Below are positions 1 to 8,137 of a stretch of DNA of 31,974 bases, one piece after another (position 1 is the first letter of the stretch; the number at the start of each line of letters is the position of its first letter). The DNA comes from a virus. The stretch is taken from IMG/VR virus record IMGVR_UViG_3300037104_001099, positions 1 through 31,974 of that record; one strand, given 5' to 3'. A model generated the notes under the pieces. The model was not told the origin of the DNA. It did no database searches and saw nothing but the letters and a program-made list of their open reading frames with translations. A program made the position numbers and the translations under genes.

Positions 1-414
1 TTACTTCCTTCTGCATAACGTACTGGTCTTAGCTTTCAACACCTTCGCATTCATTACTTCGAAGCCATGGTCTTGTGCAAAGTCGATAAGATGTTGGTCG
101 GTTCCTGCAAACCAAATCTCACCGACCCCTAACTTCGTTGCGGTATCGGCAATCTCGTGTACAAGTTCCCTGATCGCCAATGCTCTTTGTTGTCTTGACG
201 CCGTTGGGTTCGGGGCTAAACTTTCTAAAACAATCGTCAGGTGATAGGGCATGTACATCACTGGTTCGCTGCCGTCGTCAGCCGCCAATATCCGGGTACT
301 CTCGTATCTGAATATCTCCGGGTCGAACGTGTTCAAGTCCCGATTGGCATATAGCCACTCATTAAAGAGTGCTATATCGTCCTTTTTGAGTTGTCGGGCT
401 TTAATGCGTTTCAT
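1..414 (-). CDS. GNAT-like acyltransferase domain protein (137 aa)
   Basis: The predicted protein has the profile of a small GNAT fold: an N-terminal helix, a strand pair around residues 57-66, a helix rich in Arg, Glu and Leu (about 75-97), a strand (LGVGEIWFAG) and a helix followed by GFEV near the C terminus, as in the acetyl-CoA-binding and C-terminal part of acetyltransferases. The family transfers acyl groups from CoA to amines; the substrate here is unknown. It overlaps the upstream membrane-protein gene by 14 nt, so the two are probably coupled. The last codons (Arg-Arg-Lys-stop) form a purine-rich stretch that would act as a ribosome binding site for the integrase if the window ends are joined. 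The family call rests on pattern only. Confidence 0.5.
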   Translation of the reverse strand: MKRIKARQLKKDDIALFNEWLYANRDLNTFDPEIFRYESTRILAADDGSEPVMYMPYHLTIVLESLAPNPTASRQQRALAIRELVHEIADTATKLGVGEIWFAGTDQHLIDFAQDHGFEVMNAKVLKAKTSTLCRRK

Positions 415-736
415 CTTGCTGCTTTTCAGCTTGCCTGTTTCTCAAGGCATCAATGCCCCGAATCATTTCTTCATGTTGGGCGGTCTCATTCGTGTCATGC
501 TGCTTCAGTGCTACCACCATGTCATCCGATGATTTTTGCAAATGGCTCATGTGGTTATTTAGCAAGGTGTTTCCCCAAGCTCGACCCTCTGTAAGCAAAT
601 CTAAAAAGTATTGCTTTGCCTGCCCATACTGATAAGAGAACTTCACAAGATAGCCCAGCCCAATCACAATACCTGCTGACACTAAGCAATCCCGCACGAT
701 GGTAGTAATAGTTGCGACTTCCGTTGGAATCATCAT
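401..736 (-). CDS. Small membrane protein with C-terminal coiled coil
   Basis: I chose the ATG at 736 because AAGGGG lies 9 nt upstream and this avoids overlapping the preceding gene; an in-frame extension to 793 exists. The 111-aa product has one clear transmembrane helix near the N terminus (VSAGIVIGLGYLVKF, about residues 18-32). It is followed by a long charged, Gln-rich helical region suited to a coiled coil. This is the layout of some phage lysis-accessory or XhlA-like proteins. However, the lysis genes lie elsewhere (29989-30671), so a holin or antiholin role is only a possibility. It belongs to the end of the late operon. Confidence 0.6.
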   Translation of the reverse strand: MMIPTEVATITTIVRDCLVSAGIVIGLGYLVKFSYQYGQAKQYFLDLLTEGRAWGNTLLNNHMSHLQKSSDDMVVALKQHDTNETAQHEEMIRGIDALRNRQAEKQQDETH

Positions 737-755
737 GGCTTTGCGCCCCTTCGTC

Positions 756-1160
756 TTATTGAACCGTACACTCAACCCTGCACTCGTAAACATTCATAAC
801 CACGTTGTTGGCAATCGCCTGCACCTGTACTTGGGTCAGGTCTTGCGAAGTTGGTAAACTCACAGCGTCGTAATACTGGGCATGGCTGCTGGTGGAATAG
901 ATCGCCGTCCAAGTTGCGCCATTGTCAAGGCTGTAATTGAGCGTTCCCGTTCCGCTTCCAGACACATACGTCATTACCTTCAAGGTGTTCGCTTGTACGG
1001 TCAACCCGCTGGGTGGATTGCTGAAGCCGTAAAAGGTTTGCCCGGTAGGGTAAGCATTGGTGCCATCTACGCTACAGGCGGTCGTCTCATTACCGTCATA
1101 GGCGGACGATCCATTAGCAAACAATGCCCCATTAGCTGGGTATGCGTAAATTTCTGCCAT
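756..1160 (-). CDS. Small beta-rich virion-associated protein, hypothetical
   Basis: A 134-aa protein rich in Ser, Thr, Gly, Asn and Tyr, with alternating hydrophobic residues suggesting an all-beta sandwich. A segment resembling NYSLDNGATWTAIYS (about 75-90) is typical of sialidase- or fibre-like beta repeats. AGGAG sits 5 nt before the ATG. It lies 7 nt downstream of the phosphoribosyltransferase gene in the tail part of the late operon. It could be a decoration or receptor-contact protein. I do not recognise a named family. Confidence 0.65.
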   Translation of the reverse strand: MAEIYAYPANGALFANGSSAYDGNETTACSVDGTNAYPTGQTFYGFSNPPSGLTVQANTLKVMTYVSGSGTGTLNYSLDNGATWTAIYSTSSHAQYYDAVSLPTSQDLTQVQVQAIANNVVMNVYECRVECTVQ

Positions 1161-1167
1161 ATAACTC

Positions 1168-1779
1168 CTAATGAGAAGGATTCGACAAGTTGAAATCGTC
1201 TAAATCCCAAAGATAAATAACCTTGATGGCGGCTGGTAAATACATATCTCGCCTCTGTCTAGTTTTTTCATGGACAGCCTTATTGACTTTATTTACCAAG
1301 ACGAAGCTATAAGGCAAGATAGACAGACCATGTTCAAGACACCTGTCATGTGCGTGACGTAATGACGTGGACGAATTACAGAGGTCATCTACCAGCAGGA
1401 CTGGGCGGTCTACACGTGGAACGCCTTCTATCCAATTCAGCAGTCCATAAGTCTTACGGTTCTTGCGTACACTGAAAGCAGGAATGTTAGTCTGTAATGA
1501 AATGCCTATAAGCAATGGCACGGCGGCTGATTCCATTCCTGATAGTTGAAAGTTGCAATGACCAATCTCCTGCTGCACTCTCTGCGTGAACATTGTTACC
1601 ACGGCTCGTAGGAATTCGGGGTTATATAGTGCCCTTCGTAGGTAGAACATCCACGTATATTTAGTTCCGGGCTGTTTCCCCGGAATAGCATGGGCTATGT
1701 CTCGACGCTCGATACAATGGGTGTTGATGTAATCTTTTCCCCACTGCCACAGTTCGGTATAATTAGCTTCCTCCACCAT
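1168..1779 (-). CDS. Orotate-phosphoribosyltransferase-like protein
   Basis: The 203-aa product has the type I phosphoribosyltransferase signature. The PRPP loop is VLLVDDLCNSSTS at 127-139, with the two acidic residues and a Ser/Thr-rich turn. Before it lie a glycine turn (SGMESAAVP, about 80-88) and RKNRKTYG (105-112), which matches the RK-x-x-K-x-HG block of orotate PRTases. The family joins a base to PRPP. The start at 1779 is set by GGAGGAGG placed just upstream; this SD lies inside the glycine-repeat codons of the overlapping upstream adhesin gene. A PRTase within a tail module is unusual and may serve nucleotide salvage or a regulatory role. No other nucleotide-metabolism gene is visible. 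Confidence 0.72.
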   Translation of the reverse strand: MVEEANYTELWQWGKDYINTHCIERRDIAHAIPGKQPGTKYTWMFYLRRALYNPEFLRAVVTMFTQRVQQEIGHCNFQLSGMESAAVPLLIGISLQTNIPAFSVRKNRKTYGLLNWIEGVPRVDRPVLLVDDLCNSSTSLRHAHDRCLEHGLSILPYSFVLVNKVNKAVHEKTRQRRDMYLPAAIKVIYLWDLDDFNLSNPSH

Positions 1780-3418
1780 CGCCTCCTCCGCCTGCATCGC
1801 CACCACTACCGCCGCCATCACCAGTGCCGCCACCGTCTCCGGTGATGCCATCGTCGGCTCCAGTGTCGTAATTAATCATGAAGGTCAAGCCTCCGTCTTT
1901 CTGTGCGTAGCCAATCTCAAACGGATAGACTCCGGGCGATGGGAAATTCATAAGGTAAGAGTGCTGGACATACATGTTCTCGGGTCTGTTGTAGCAGCAC
2001 AAGATCGGTAGCCCTTGCATCGGGCTTGGTGAGCCATAGCCGCCTTGCGGTCCTAAGTTTGAGTAGACAGTGCTACCTTGAGGCGTGGCACTGACACTGC
2101 CACCAATCGCCAGCCAGAACCCGTCATCTGAACTGACGTACCATAAGATGTTGCCAGCCGTACTGACCACGAAGGAGCCTGTGACAATCATTTCGAAACT
2201 ACTGAAACCACTAGCACCAAGAGGAAACAACGGGAAGTCGTTGTCAGGGTGATAGACGCCTGACCCATCTACCCCGTTATTGACCATTGGCTTGGCGTTC
2301 ACGTTCTGGCAATTGAAGATGACGGAAACACCGTTCCATGTGTATGCAGGAGTGCCGATATTGCTGCTGGTGCGTTCGTTAATCCCGTTGTTAGAACCTG
2401 CCCATGCGTATATCTGGACATTGATTGCGCTTATCCCATTTGGGTATGGACCGGACGCTAGTGCCATGGCGTTCGCTGTCGGATACTCTGATATGACGAA
2501 CGCGGTCACGCCAACCGATTGCAACGGGGATTCGAGTCCACTGGTCGAAGATGCCGATACCCAGTAGTAATAGACGGTGTCCGTGTAATCCTGCTCGGTC
2601 TGTATCCCGATGTTGGTTGTCGGCTGCTTGACATATTTCCAGCGGGAATATGGGGGAACAGGGGTCGTTGGAGAAGTTGACCTGTATAGCCAATATCCGT
2701 CAACCACGTCATGTTCAAGTCCGCCAATAACATTGAAACCAAACTCCCACCCGACATTGCCGGGTAAGGTGGTACGAAACTGAGCGATGCTCGGAGACGG
2801 CGGGGCGGACACAACCCCGTCAAGGGCAATGGTGCATGTGGGAGCGGACTTAAAATCGGCGCTCAACCCGGAAGGACCAACCGCAACCACGGTAACAGTG
2901 ACGGTCTCGTGCGTCGTATCGCATAGGAAAGAGATGGGGCTCTCTGAACCTTGGGACATTAGCTGGGGAGTGGCAGTCCCGTTATACCCGGTAAACCAGA
3001 CCTGAGCGGAAGAAAAGTAAGGGTCGCCAATGGCGGGAGTGAAATCTATCCCCACAAGCGAGCATAGGGTGTTATCCCGCAGTTTGTAGGGCGATTCCGT
3101 AGCAGAGATATTGCCCACCTGTAGCGGTATCCCTGTTCCTGTATTGTTGACCGTACTGAGAGTGCTGGCGATTGTCGTAGCCTGAGGCGAAGCCGCTGGG
3201 GGCGTGCTTGTCCATTGCCAGCCCATCTGGCTTGGCACCCCGTTGCCCTGTGCGGCGAAGACGCCAGCGGTGGTCGTGTCTAAAACCTCGGTAGGATCGG
3301 GTGCTCCCACAACAGGGATTAACCGCTGTCGGTCGCTCACGAAGGCGGCGGCGTCAACGGCGCTCGTGCTTATCACCGGGGTGTTTAACGTAATCGTGCT
3401 GTCAGAAATTGAAGGCAT
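1763..3418 (-). CDS. Tail adhesin with Fn3-like and PA14-like regions and Gly-rich tail
   Basis: This is a 551-aa protein starting at MPSISDSTITL, one base after the stop of the nozzle-like gene. Residues of roughly 215-320 look like a fibronectin-III module (SGLESPLQSVGV near its end). Residues of about 330-525 resemble a PA14/GLEYA beta-barrel, with the characteristic WYVSSDDGFWLAIGG stretch and a late PGVYPFEIGY strand. PA14-type domains often bind glycans, so host-surface recognition is a fair inference. The last 20 or so residues are Gly/Asp repeats. The DNA of that tail supplies the SD for the next gene, and the two genes overlap by 17 nt. Position after the nozzle fits a fibre or tip protein. 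Confidence 0.7.
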   Translation of the reverse strand: MPSISDSTITLNTPVISTSAVDAAAFVSDRQRLIPVVGAPDPTEVLDTTTAGVFAAQGNGVPSQMGWQWTSTPPAASPQATTIASTLSTVNNTGTGIPLQVGNISATESPYKLRDNTLCSLVGIDFTPAIGDPYFSSAQVWFTGYNGTATPQLMSQGSESPISFLCDTTHETVTVTVVAVGPSGLSADFKSAPTCTIALDGVVSAPPSPSIAQFRTTLPGNVGWEFGFNVIGGLEHDVVDGYWLYRSTSPTTPVPPYSRWKYVKQPTTNIGIQTEQDYTDTVYYYWVSASSTSGLESPLQSVGVTAFVISEYPTANAMALASGPYPNGISAINVQIYAWAGSNNGINERTSSNIGTPAYTWNGVSVIFNCQNVNAKPMVNNGVDGSGVYHPDNDFPLFPLGASGFSSFEMIVTGSFVVSTAGNILWYVSSDDGFWLAIGGSVSATPQGSTVYSNLGPQGGYGSPSPMQGLPILCCYNRPENMYVQHSYLMNFPSPGVYPFEIGYAQKDGGLTFMINYDTGADDGITGDGGGTGDGGGSGGDAGGGGDGGGS

Positions 3419-3419
3419 A

Positions 3420-5348
3420 TTATTCCGGATGTATCGCCCCGAATACGCTGAAACCAAGCAACTCATTGGCGGCGTTCTCAGCAAGGAAACCAATCTGAAT
3501 CTGCAAGTGCTGGCAAACTACAGGCTTCTGCCCTTGGCTTAGGTAAAAGCGATTCGAAAGCAAAGAAGTGCTTGACGGTAACTGCGGCGGATCAGGCACA
3601 TATTTGCTCAACGTTTCGAAGTCGCCGGATATTTCACCAAGTAGAACGGACACCGAAGCCTGTGTTCCAATGGCTTTGCTCTGGAGCGTGATGCTCTGAA
3701 CCTCAGCCAATGTACCGGGCTGTGCGAGTACCAAGCTGCCAAAGGTCACGTATGCTGTATAAGCCGTGTTGTTGTCGCTGAAGTGCGTCCAATCCCGATA
3801 CCAGATGTTGTTTCCTGAGCCCGTCAATAGCTGGTGAACTCCGGGGCTGGTTTCGACAGAAGACATAGCCGTCGCTCCCCCGGTAATCACACCCTTCGGG
3901 CTCCAGCATGGACCGCCTTCAGGCATCTGGTTGGGGTTACACCTAAAATAGTTACCCGTGCCATCGGCGATGAATACTGCCTGATCCTGCCGCCCAAAAG
4001 AGTGATAAGCGACATAAGTCGTCGCTGGATTAAACGAAGCCAATTGGTCAGCGATAGGAAAACCCAAATCAACCACGCCACTGCTGGGAGTAATCATTAA
4101 CAAGCGATGGTCAGAAGTGAAAAAGTAAGTGTTGGTGCCATCCCAATCGACACAGTTCCACGAAAGTAGACCCGTTCCACGTTGGGATATATCGCTAAAG
4201 AAAATTGTGCCTGAGGTTGCACCCGCAACAAAGGCGGTAGCTGATATTGTTCCCCGAATCTTGTAAATATCATCCAAGGTGAACACGTAAATGCCGTTGG
4301 CATAGGGCACTAAGGCGACTACTGTGCTTGGATACTGGAAATAATTCAGTGGCGGGAATGCCTCGTTGCCATTGCCGTTGACACAATCCGGACCCGCTGA
4401 ATAGTAAACGTAGCAACCCTGAGCGTTGTTGACCGCTCCCCAATTGCGTCCTGCGTAATAGCATGTGGCGGTAAGCCCAGCAGGCGGGGGATTGTTCGCC
4501 ATAGCCTGAGGCGCAATGATGAACTCGTTTAGCTGCGTGTCTGGTGTCCCAGTGTCGGTGTAGCTCCATGTGCCTGAGCCGGGGTTGGCAATCGTCGCCA
4601 GCAGAAGATAAGTTGCCCCGCCGTCAACCGTGCGGTAAATCTGAACATTGTTTACCTGTGGATCGGTGCTGGCGTTTCCCGCCAAGCCAACCGTGAAGTT
4701 GCTTTGAACGTTGGTGCTGGCGGAAACAGGTGAGGCTGTCGAAATATGCCCCGTGGTGCTGTTCTGGAAGCAGTAAACGTAACTCCAGCCCGTAGGCTGG
4801 TACGTGTTCGCCGTGCCATAAGTAAACGTCAGGGTCGGGGCGGACATCGGGGGATTGATGCCCCATTTTTCCAATGCCGTGCCATTCCACTTCAAAAGGT
4901 CGGTGCCGTCTGTCATGAACAGCCATGGACCTACGGGCTGAAAGAATGTCTGCCCTGCTCCGGTGCTCTTAGCGAATAGCTGAGTGGCGGTTGTGCTCGT
5001 GACCGTGTAGACGGCGGTAGCGGTATCGGCATGAACCGATATGGTCTGGTCAAAATGTCGAAACGAACAAAAGCTGATGGCTGGCGAAGGCAAGCTGGCG
5101 GTACTGTATGGAGTGAAGCCCGGACGCCGGATCAACGTGCCATAATTTGAAATTTCGGTATTCAGTCCATCCCAAATCGAATCTTGCCTGCCGCCATAAA
5201 ACTTGGCGTCAACCCGTGAACCGGGTTCGACAAGGGGATTACGATTTGTCCATTCGCCCGTGAACTGACGGCGAACGGTCAAAGGGGTGAACTTTGAAGG
5301 TTTGACGGGCTGCGCCCCAGCGAGTTGGTAAACAGAAATGTCTGCCAT
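3420..5348 (-). CDS. Tail nozzle / tail tubular protein B-like
   Basis: A 642-aa all-beta protein. Near the N terminus it has a stretch where a product is tied to its parts list (DGLNTEISNYGTLIRRPGF, about 60-78). This is the same kind of opening as P22 gp10- and T7 gp12-like nozzle proteins, where short segments such as RGxxxRRPG precede propeller blades. Repeated WLFMTDGTDLLKW-like strands suggest a beta-propeller. It follows the two adaptor paralogues directly (3 nt gap), the usual order adaptor then nozzle. The homology is inferred from architecture, size and place and has not been tested by profile search. Confidence 0.6.
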   Translation of the reverse strand: MADISVYQLAGAQPVKPSKFTPLTVRRQFTGEWTNRNPLVEPGSRVDAKFYGGRQDSIWDGLNTEISNYGTLIRRPGFTPYSTASLPSPAISFCSFRHFDQTISVHADTATAVYTVTSTTATQLFAKSTGAGQTFFQPVGPWLFMTDGTDLLKWNGTALEKWGINPPMSAPTLTFTYGTANTYQPTGWSYVYCFQNSTTGHISTASPVSASTNVQSNFTVGLAGNASTDPQVNNVQIYRTVDGGATYLLLATIANPGSGTWSYTDTGTPDTQLNEFIIAPQAMANNPPPAGLTATCYYAGRNWGAVNNAQGCYVYYSAGPDCVNGNGNEAFPPLNYFQYPSTVVALVPYANGIYVFTLDDIYKIRGTISATAFVAGATSGTIFFSDISQRGTGLLSWNCVDWDGTNTYFFTSDHRLLMITPSSGVVDLGFPIADQLASFNPATTYVAYHSFGRQDQAVFIADGTGNYFRCNPNQMPEGGPCWSPKGVITGGATAMSSVETSPGVHQLLTGSGNNIWYRDWTHFSDNNTAYTAYVTFGSLVLAQPGTLAEVQSITLQSKAIGTQASVSVLLGEISGDFETLSKYVPDPPQLPSSTSLLSNRFYLSQGQKPVVCQHLQIQIGFLAENAANELLGFSVFGAIHPE

Positions 5349-5351
5349 GCT

Positions 5352-6332
5352 TTACCAACCCCAAGGTGTGAACGTGCCGGGAGGAGCACCTGAATAATCG
5401 TTCGGAGAACTGCCTTGTCCGCCTCCACCCTGCAAACCACGAGACGGATACATCCCGAAACTTTCGGCTTCGCGGTCGGCACTGCCAACCGCCTTTTTAA
5501 TCATGCCTTCGAAGAGGGCGTATTCTTTTTCCCATCGGGGGTCTTCGGCTAGCTTCAAAGCCTTGGCAAAGAAGCCCTGCTTATAGACATAGGACAAGTC
5601 ATCGGGAATCGGAGCCCATGTCTGCCCGATGCTGGTGATAATCGTCGGCTTCATTTGGTAATACGGCTGAACCTGCCATACCTGACCGTTCTGTGGCGGT
5701 AGCGGCGAAAGGCGGAAAGTGATGCCGTTCGGGTCAATGCATGTCCATGTGACGGTTCCATCGGTCGTGGTTTGACCGGGCGTCGTCGCCCATGTGGGCT
5801 GTGTGCTTCCCGTGGTGCCGTAGCTGGTGATTACCTGAATGTTGCCGTTGGCATCCCTGATCTGGGTGAACGGCTGCACGGGGCAAGCGGCTGTACCGAT
5901 TGCATTGGTAAACTTGGTGTTGGCAGCCCATTTCCCGCAGATAGCCTCTAAGTTGCAAACCCAAGCGATCTGAAACGGGGTTCCCTGATAGCTGGTCTGA
6001 AGAAGTTCTCGAACGGATTCCAATCCCCTGATCTGCTGCGGGGTGCTAGTGTCGCTGGTATTCAGGCGGGTTGCGTTCTCCAACCAACCGATGTTCGTGA
6101 TTGATGTCGAATAATCCTGCTGAAGCTGATTGACAAGAAACGGGGCTGGTTTGCCACGGTTCCATTTATAGTCAAACGGCTCGGCAAGGACTTCAGACAT
6201 CACTTCATTGGCAATGTTGATGGGGGTGTTAGACCCGCCATAGCCTGCTACTGGCGAACCAAGAACACTGGTAAGACTGGCAACGGTTCTGAAGTAATCG
6301 ACAACCTGCTGTACTGTAATTGTTGATGGCAT
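5352..6332 (-). CDS. Head-tail adaptor-like protein with inserted small beta domain
   Basis: The 326-aa product is a paralogue of the next gene upstream. Both begin MPSTIT, share W-N-R, QDY and GWLE-A blocks in the first 90 residues, and share a QTW-P-PD--YLY block near the C terminus. The size, helical C terminus and position before the nozzle suggest the ring adaptor (tail tubular A / P22 gp4 role). Between about 150 and 205 it has an insert the shorter copy lacks, with GTTGSTQPTWATTPG and DGTVTW motifs. This is a small beta module often seen in phage tail and carbohydrate-binding proteins. The C terminus is Gly/Ser/Pro-rich. GAGGG precedes the start. Confidence 0.62.
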   Translation of the reverse strand: MPSTITVQQVVDYFRTVASLTSVLGSPVAGYGGSNTPINIANEVMSEVLAEPFDYKWNRGKPAPFLVNQLQQDYSTSITNIGWLENATRLNTSDTSTPQQIRGLESVRELLQTSYQGTPFQIAWVCNLEAICGKWAANTKFTNAIGTAACPVQPFTQIRDANGNIQVITSYGTTGSTQPTWATTPGQTTTDGTVTWTCIDPNGITFRLSPLPPQNGQVWQVQPYYQMKPTIITSIGQTWAPIPDDLSYVYKQGFFAKALKLAEDPRWEKEYALFEGMIKKAVGSADREAESFGMYPSRGLQGGGGQGSSPNDYSGAPPGTFTPWGW

Positions 6333-6334
6333 AC

Positions 6335-7042
6335 TTACCCTCTTGCCTGTCTGCCTTGCTGCACACCTAACATCTCCGCTTGCTGCTGCCGTGCGGAAAT
6401 CAATCGCTCGCTGAGAAAAATGTTCTTTTCGCTTTCAAGCAAACCAGAGTTGGCAGCGACTAGCTGACGCATGAATAGGTTCATTTGGGTCGGGAAGCGA
6501 GCGTCGTCAACCTGTTCCAAAGCATGAGCAAGGAACCCGGAGCTATAGAGGTACAGGAGCTTGTCCGGAAGCGGCGTCCAAGTCTGCGTGAGAGCTGTAA
6601 ACATTGGGGCAGCCATCTGGAAAATCAGCTTTACCGTGTAGACGCCATCGGGAACCGGATACAAACGGAACGTGATGTTTCCAGCGCCGTCATCAAGGTA
6701 GGGCGAGATGTGAACCGGGCGGCCAGTTTCGACCGCATCCGGTAACAGCATCTTGACTTCAGCCTCATAGGTGCCAGCGGTACTGGAGACTACAGCCTTT
6801 TCCAACCAACCGTATGTCGATAGGGATTCCGTGTAATCCTGCGTGCTGGCGGTCGTGGTAAAAGTCGCAGTCGTGCGGTTCCATGCCCAAGCAAACGGGG
6901 GAGCCAAGATAAACTGCTTTACCGTGTTGGCGATGGTGACGGCTGGCTCAGTGTCAATTCCGCCTACGCCCGTTAGGGGCTGAAGGCGGGTAAAGGTTTG
7001 AGCCCAATTGACGGTGCCTTGTAAGGTGATCGTGGAGGGCAT
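6335..7042 (-). CDS. Head-tail adaptor-like protein (short paralogue)
   Basis: A 235-aa protein sharing the MPSTIT start, the W-x-W-N-R, QDY and YGWLEKAV blocks and the QTWTPLPDKLLYLY block with its downstream neighbour, but without that neighbour's inserted beta module. The C-terminal half is helical and rich in Gln/Arg. It starts in a TAATG overlap with the zinc-ribbon gene upstream, with AGGTGG as SD. A tandem duplication is the simplest origin; one copy could form the connector ring and the other a second ring. Confidence 0.62.
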   Translation of the reverse strand: MPSTITLQGTVNWAQTFTRLQPLTGVGGIDTEPAVTIANTVKQFILAPPFAWAWNRTTATFTTTASTQDYTESLSTYGWLEKAVVSSTAGTYEAEVKMLLPDAVETGRPVHISPYLDDGAGNITFRLYPVPDGVYTVKLIFQMAAPMFTALTQTWTPLPDKLLYLYSSGFLAHALEQVDDARFPTQMNLFMRQLVAANSGLLESEKNIFLSERLISARQQQAEMLGVQQGRQARG

Positions 7043-7443
7043 TAGACCACCTGTCGGGCGTTGCCCAGCTTGTCTTTCTTGATGTATTTGAGCAACGTCT
7101 CGTACTGCGGATCGCCGGGAGCAAACTTACCGCCGCACTGCGGACACATGAAACGAATCACGCCGTCGCAGCATCGCTGACCTTGGAGATTCCACGTCCC
7201 ATCGTCACGCTGGTGAGTACAGGCATTCTTAATTGCTTCCATGGACGCCAGTCGGGCATCTTCTTGCGCTTTGTTCTTGGCTTGCTGCTCTGCCTTCTGA
7301 GCCCGTTCCTTTGCCCGGAGTTCACGCTCTTCCTTTTTCAGCGCCTCTGCATCGTCGTCGGTAAAGAGCGCCTTGAACTGCTTGAATAACTCCATAGTTT
7401 CGGGGGTAAATGTTTGCTTCAGTTCATCTGTTTTAGTTGCCAT
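7042..7443 (-). CDS. Coiled-coil protein with C-terminal zinc ribbon
   Basis: The 133-aa product starts with an acidic helical region. A long Lys/Glu/Ala/Gln-rich segment (about 34-68) looks like a single coiled coil. A cysteine-rich end follows, with CTHQRDDG, CC and CPQC, which fits a zinc ribbon. It overlaps the next gene by 1 nt (TAATG) and the previous one by 11 nt, so it is embedded in the head-to-tail gene series. The function is not recognised; it could be a small virion or assembly factor. Confidence 0.6.
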   Translation of the reverse strand: MATKTDELKQTFTPETMELFKQFKALFTDDDAEALKKEERELRAKERAQKAEQQAKNKAQEDARLASMEAIKNACTHQRDDGTWNLQGQRCCDGVIRFMCPQCGGKFAPGDPQYETLLKYIKKDKLGNARQVV

Positions 7444-8077
7444 TCTGATTTCCTAAATTCCGTTGGTTTTTATGCCAAGCCAACTCTTGGAGATAAAATC
7501 GTGCTGCTTCGCCGTTGGTCGGTTGACCAAACTGCTTTAGTGCCTGTTCTTCGCTGATAACCCCGGCTTTAATCAACCTAAGTAAAACGGTGCGCCATCC
7601 CCGCTTTTCACGGACGGGACGGTTATGCTCGTTAACAATGACTATGCTGTATTCGGGCAGGTCGCCTTGGTGTGTCCAAACCAGATATGTGATTTCGTCG
7701 GCAATAACCTGAAACAAGGAAACGTCATTGCCGATTCGTCCATCACGAACATGTAAGTTCGGGATTATCCGCTGAAGGCGTAGCAGTAACTCACTGCTAT
7801 GCATCACGTGACCCCAGCGAGCGGGGGAGTTTTTACGCTCTTCCTGTCCCGGAAGCTCATAAGCCTTGTTGCGATTAGCCATATCCTGCTTGAGATAGGA
7901 TTCGACTTCATCACGAGCGAGACGACTGTCGTAAAGTCTGTTTACACACTCTAAGCACATGGCATTTTCGTCGCCTGCTTGTGCCTGAGCCCGTGCTTGT
8001 GAAGAGAAGTCAGAAGACGGTTTTGGGGTACGGCAATAGTTGCAGTAACAGCGGTCGAGAGAAACTACATTGGACAT
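7433..8077 (-). CDS. Zinc-finger N-terminal phage protein, hypothetical
   Basis: A 214-aa protein opening with CYCNYC and, some 30 residues later, CLEC, together a four-cysteine zinc site like those of phage recombination and HNH-type proteins. The rest is helical and charged without a catalytic motif that I can see. It is the first gene after the capsid terminator. Its ATG lies only 12 nt beyond the terminator T-run with no clear SD, so its expression probably depends on readthrough and is kept low compared with capsid. Confidence 0.6.
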   Translation of the reverse strand: MSNVVSLDRCYCNYCRTPKPSSDFSSQARAQAQAGDENAMCLECVNRLYDSRLARDEVESYLKQDMANRNKAYELPGQEERKNSPARWGHVMHSSELLLRLQRIIPNLHVRDGRIGNDVSLFQVIADEITYLVWTHQGDLPEYSIVIVNEHNRPVREKRGWRTVLLRLIKAGVISEEQALKQFGQPTNGEAARFYLQELAWHKNQRNLGNQNGN

Positions 8078-8089
8078 AGGCGGTCATGT

Positions 8090-8119
8090 AAAAAATGGGC
8101 TGGCTTTAACACCAGCCCA
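8090..8119 (-). terminator. Intrinsic terminator after the capsid gene
   Basis: Read on the minus strand, an 8-bp perfect stem (TGGGCTGG / CCAGCCCA) with an 8-nt loop is followed by six T. It sits 18 nt after the capsid stop codon. A terminator directly behind the major capsid gene is a common way to make capsid transcripts more abundant than those of later tail genes. Confidence 0.88.
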
Positions 8120-8137
8120 CGTTGGTTAAGGGGTTAA

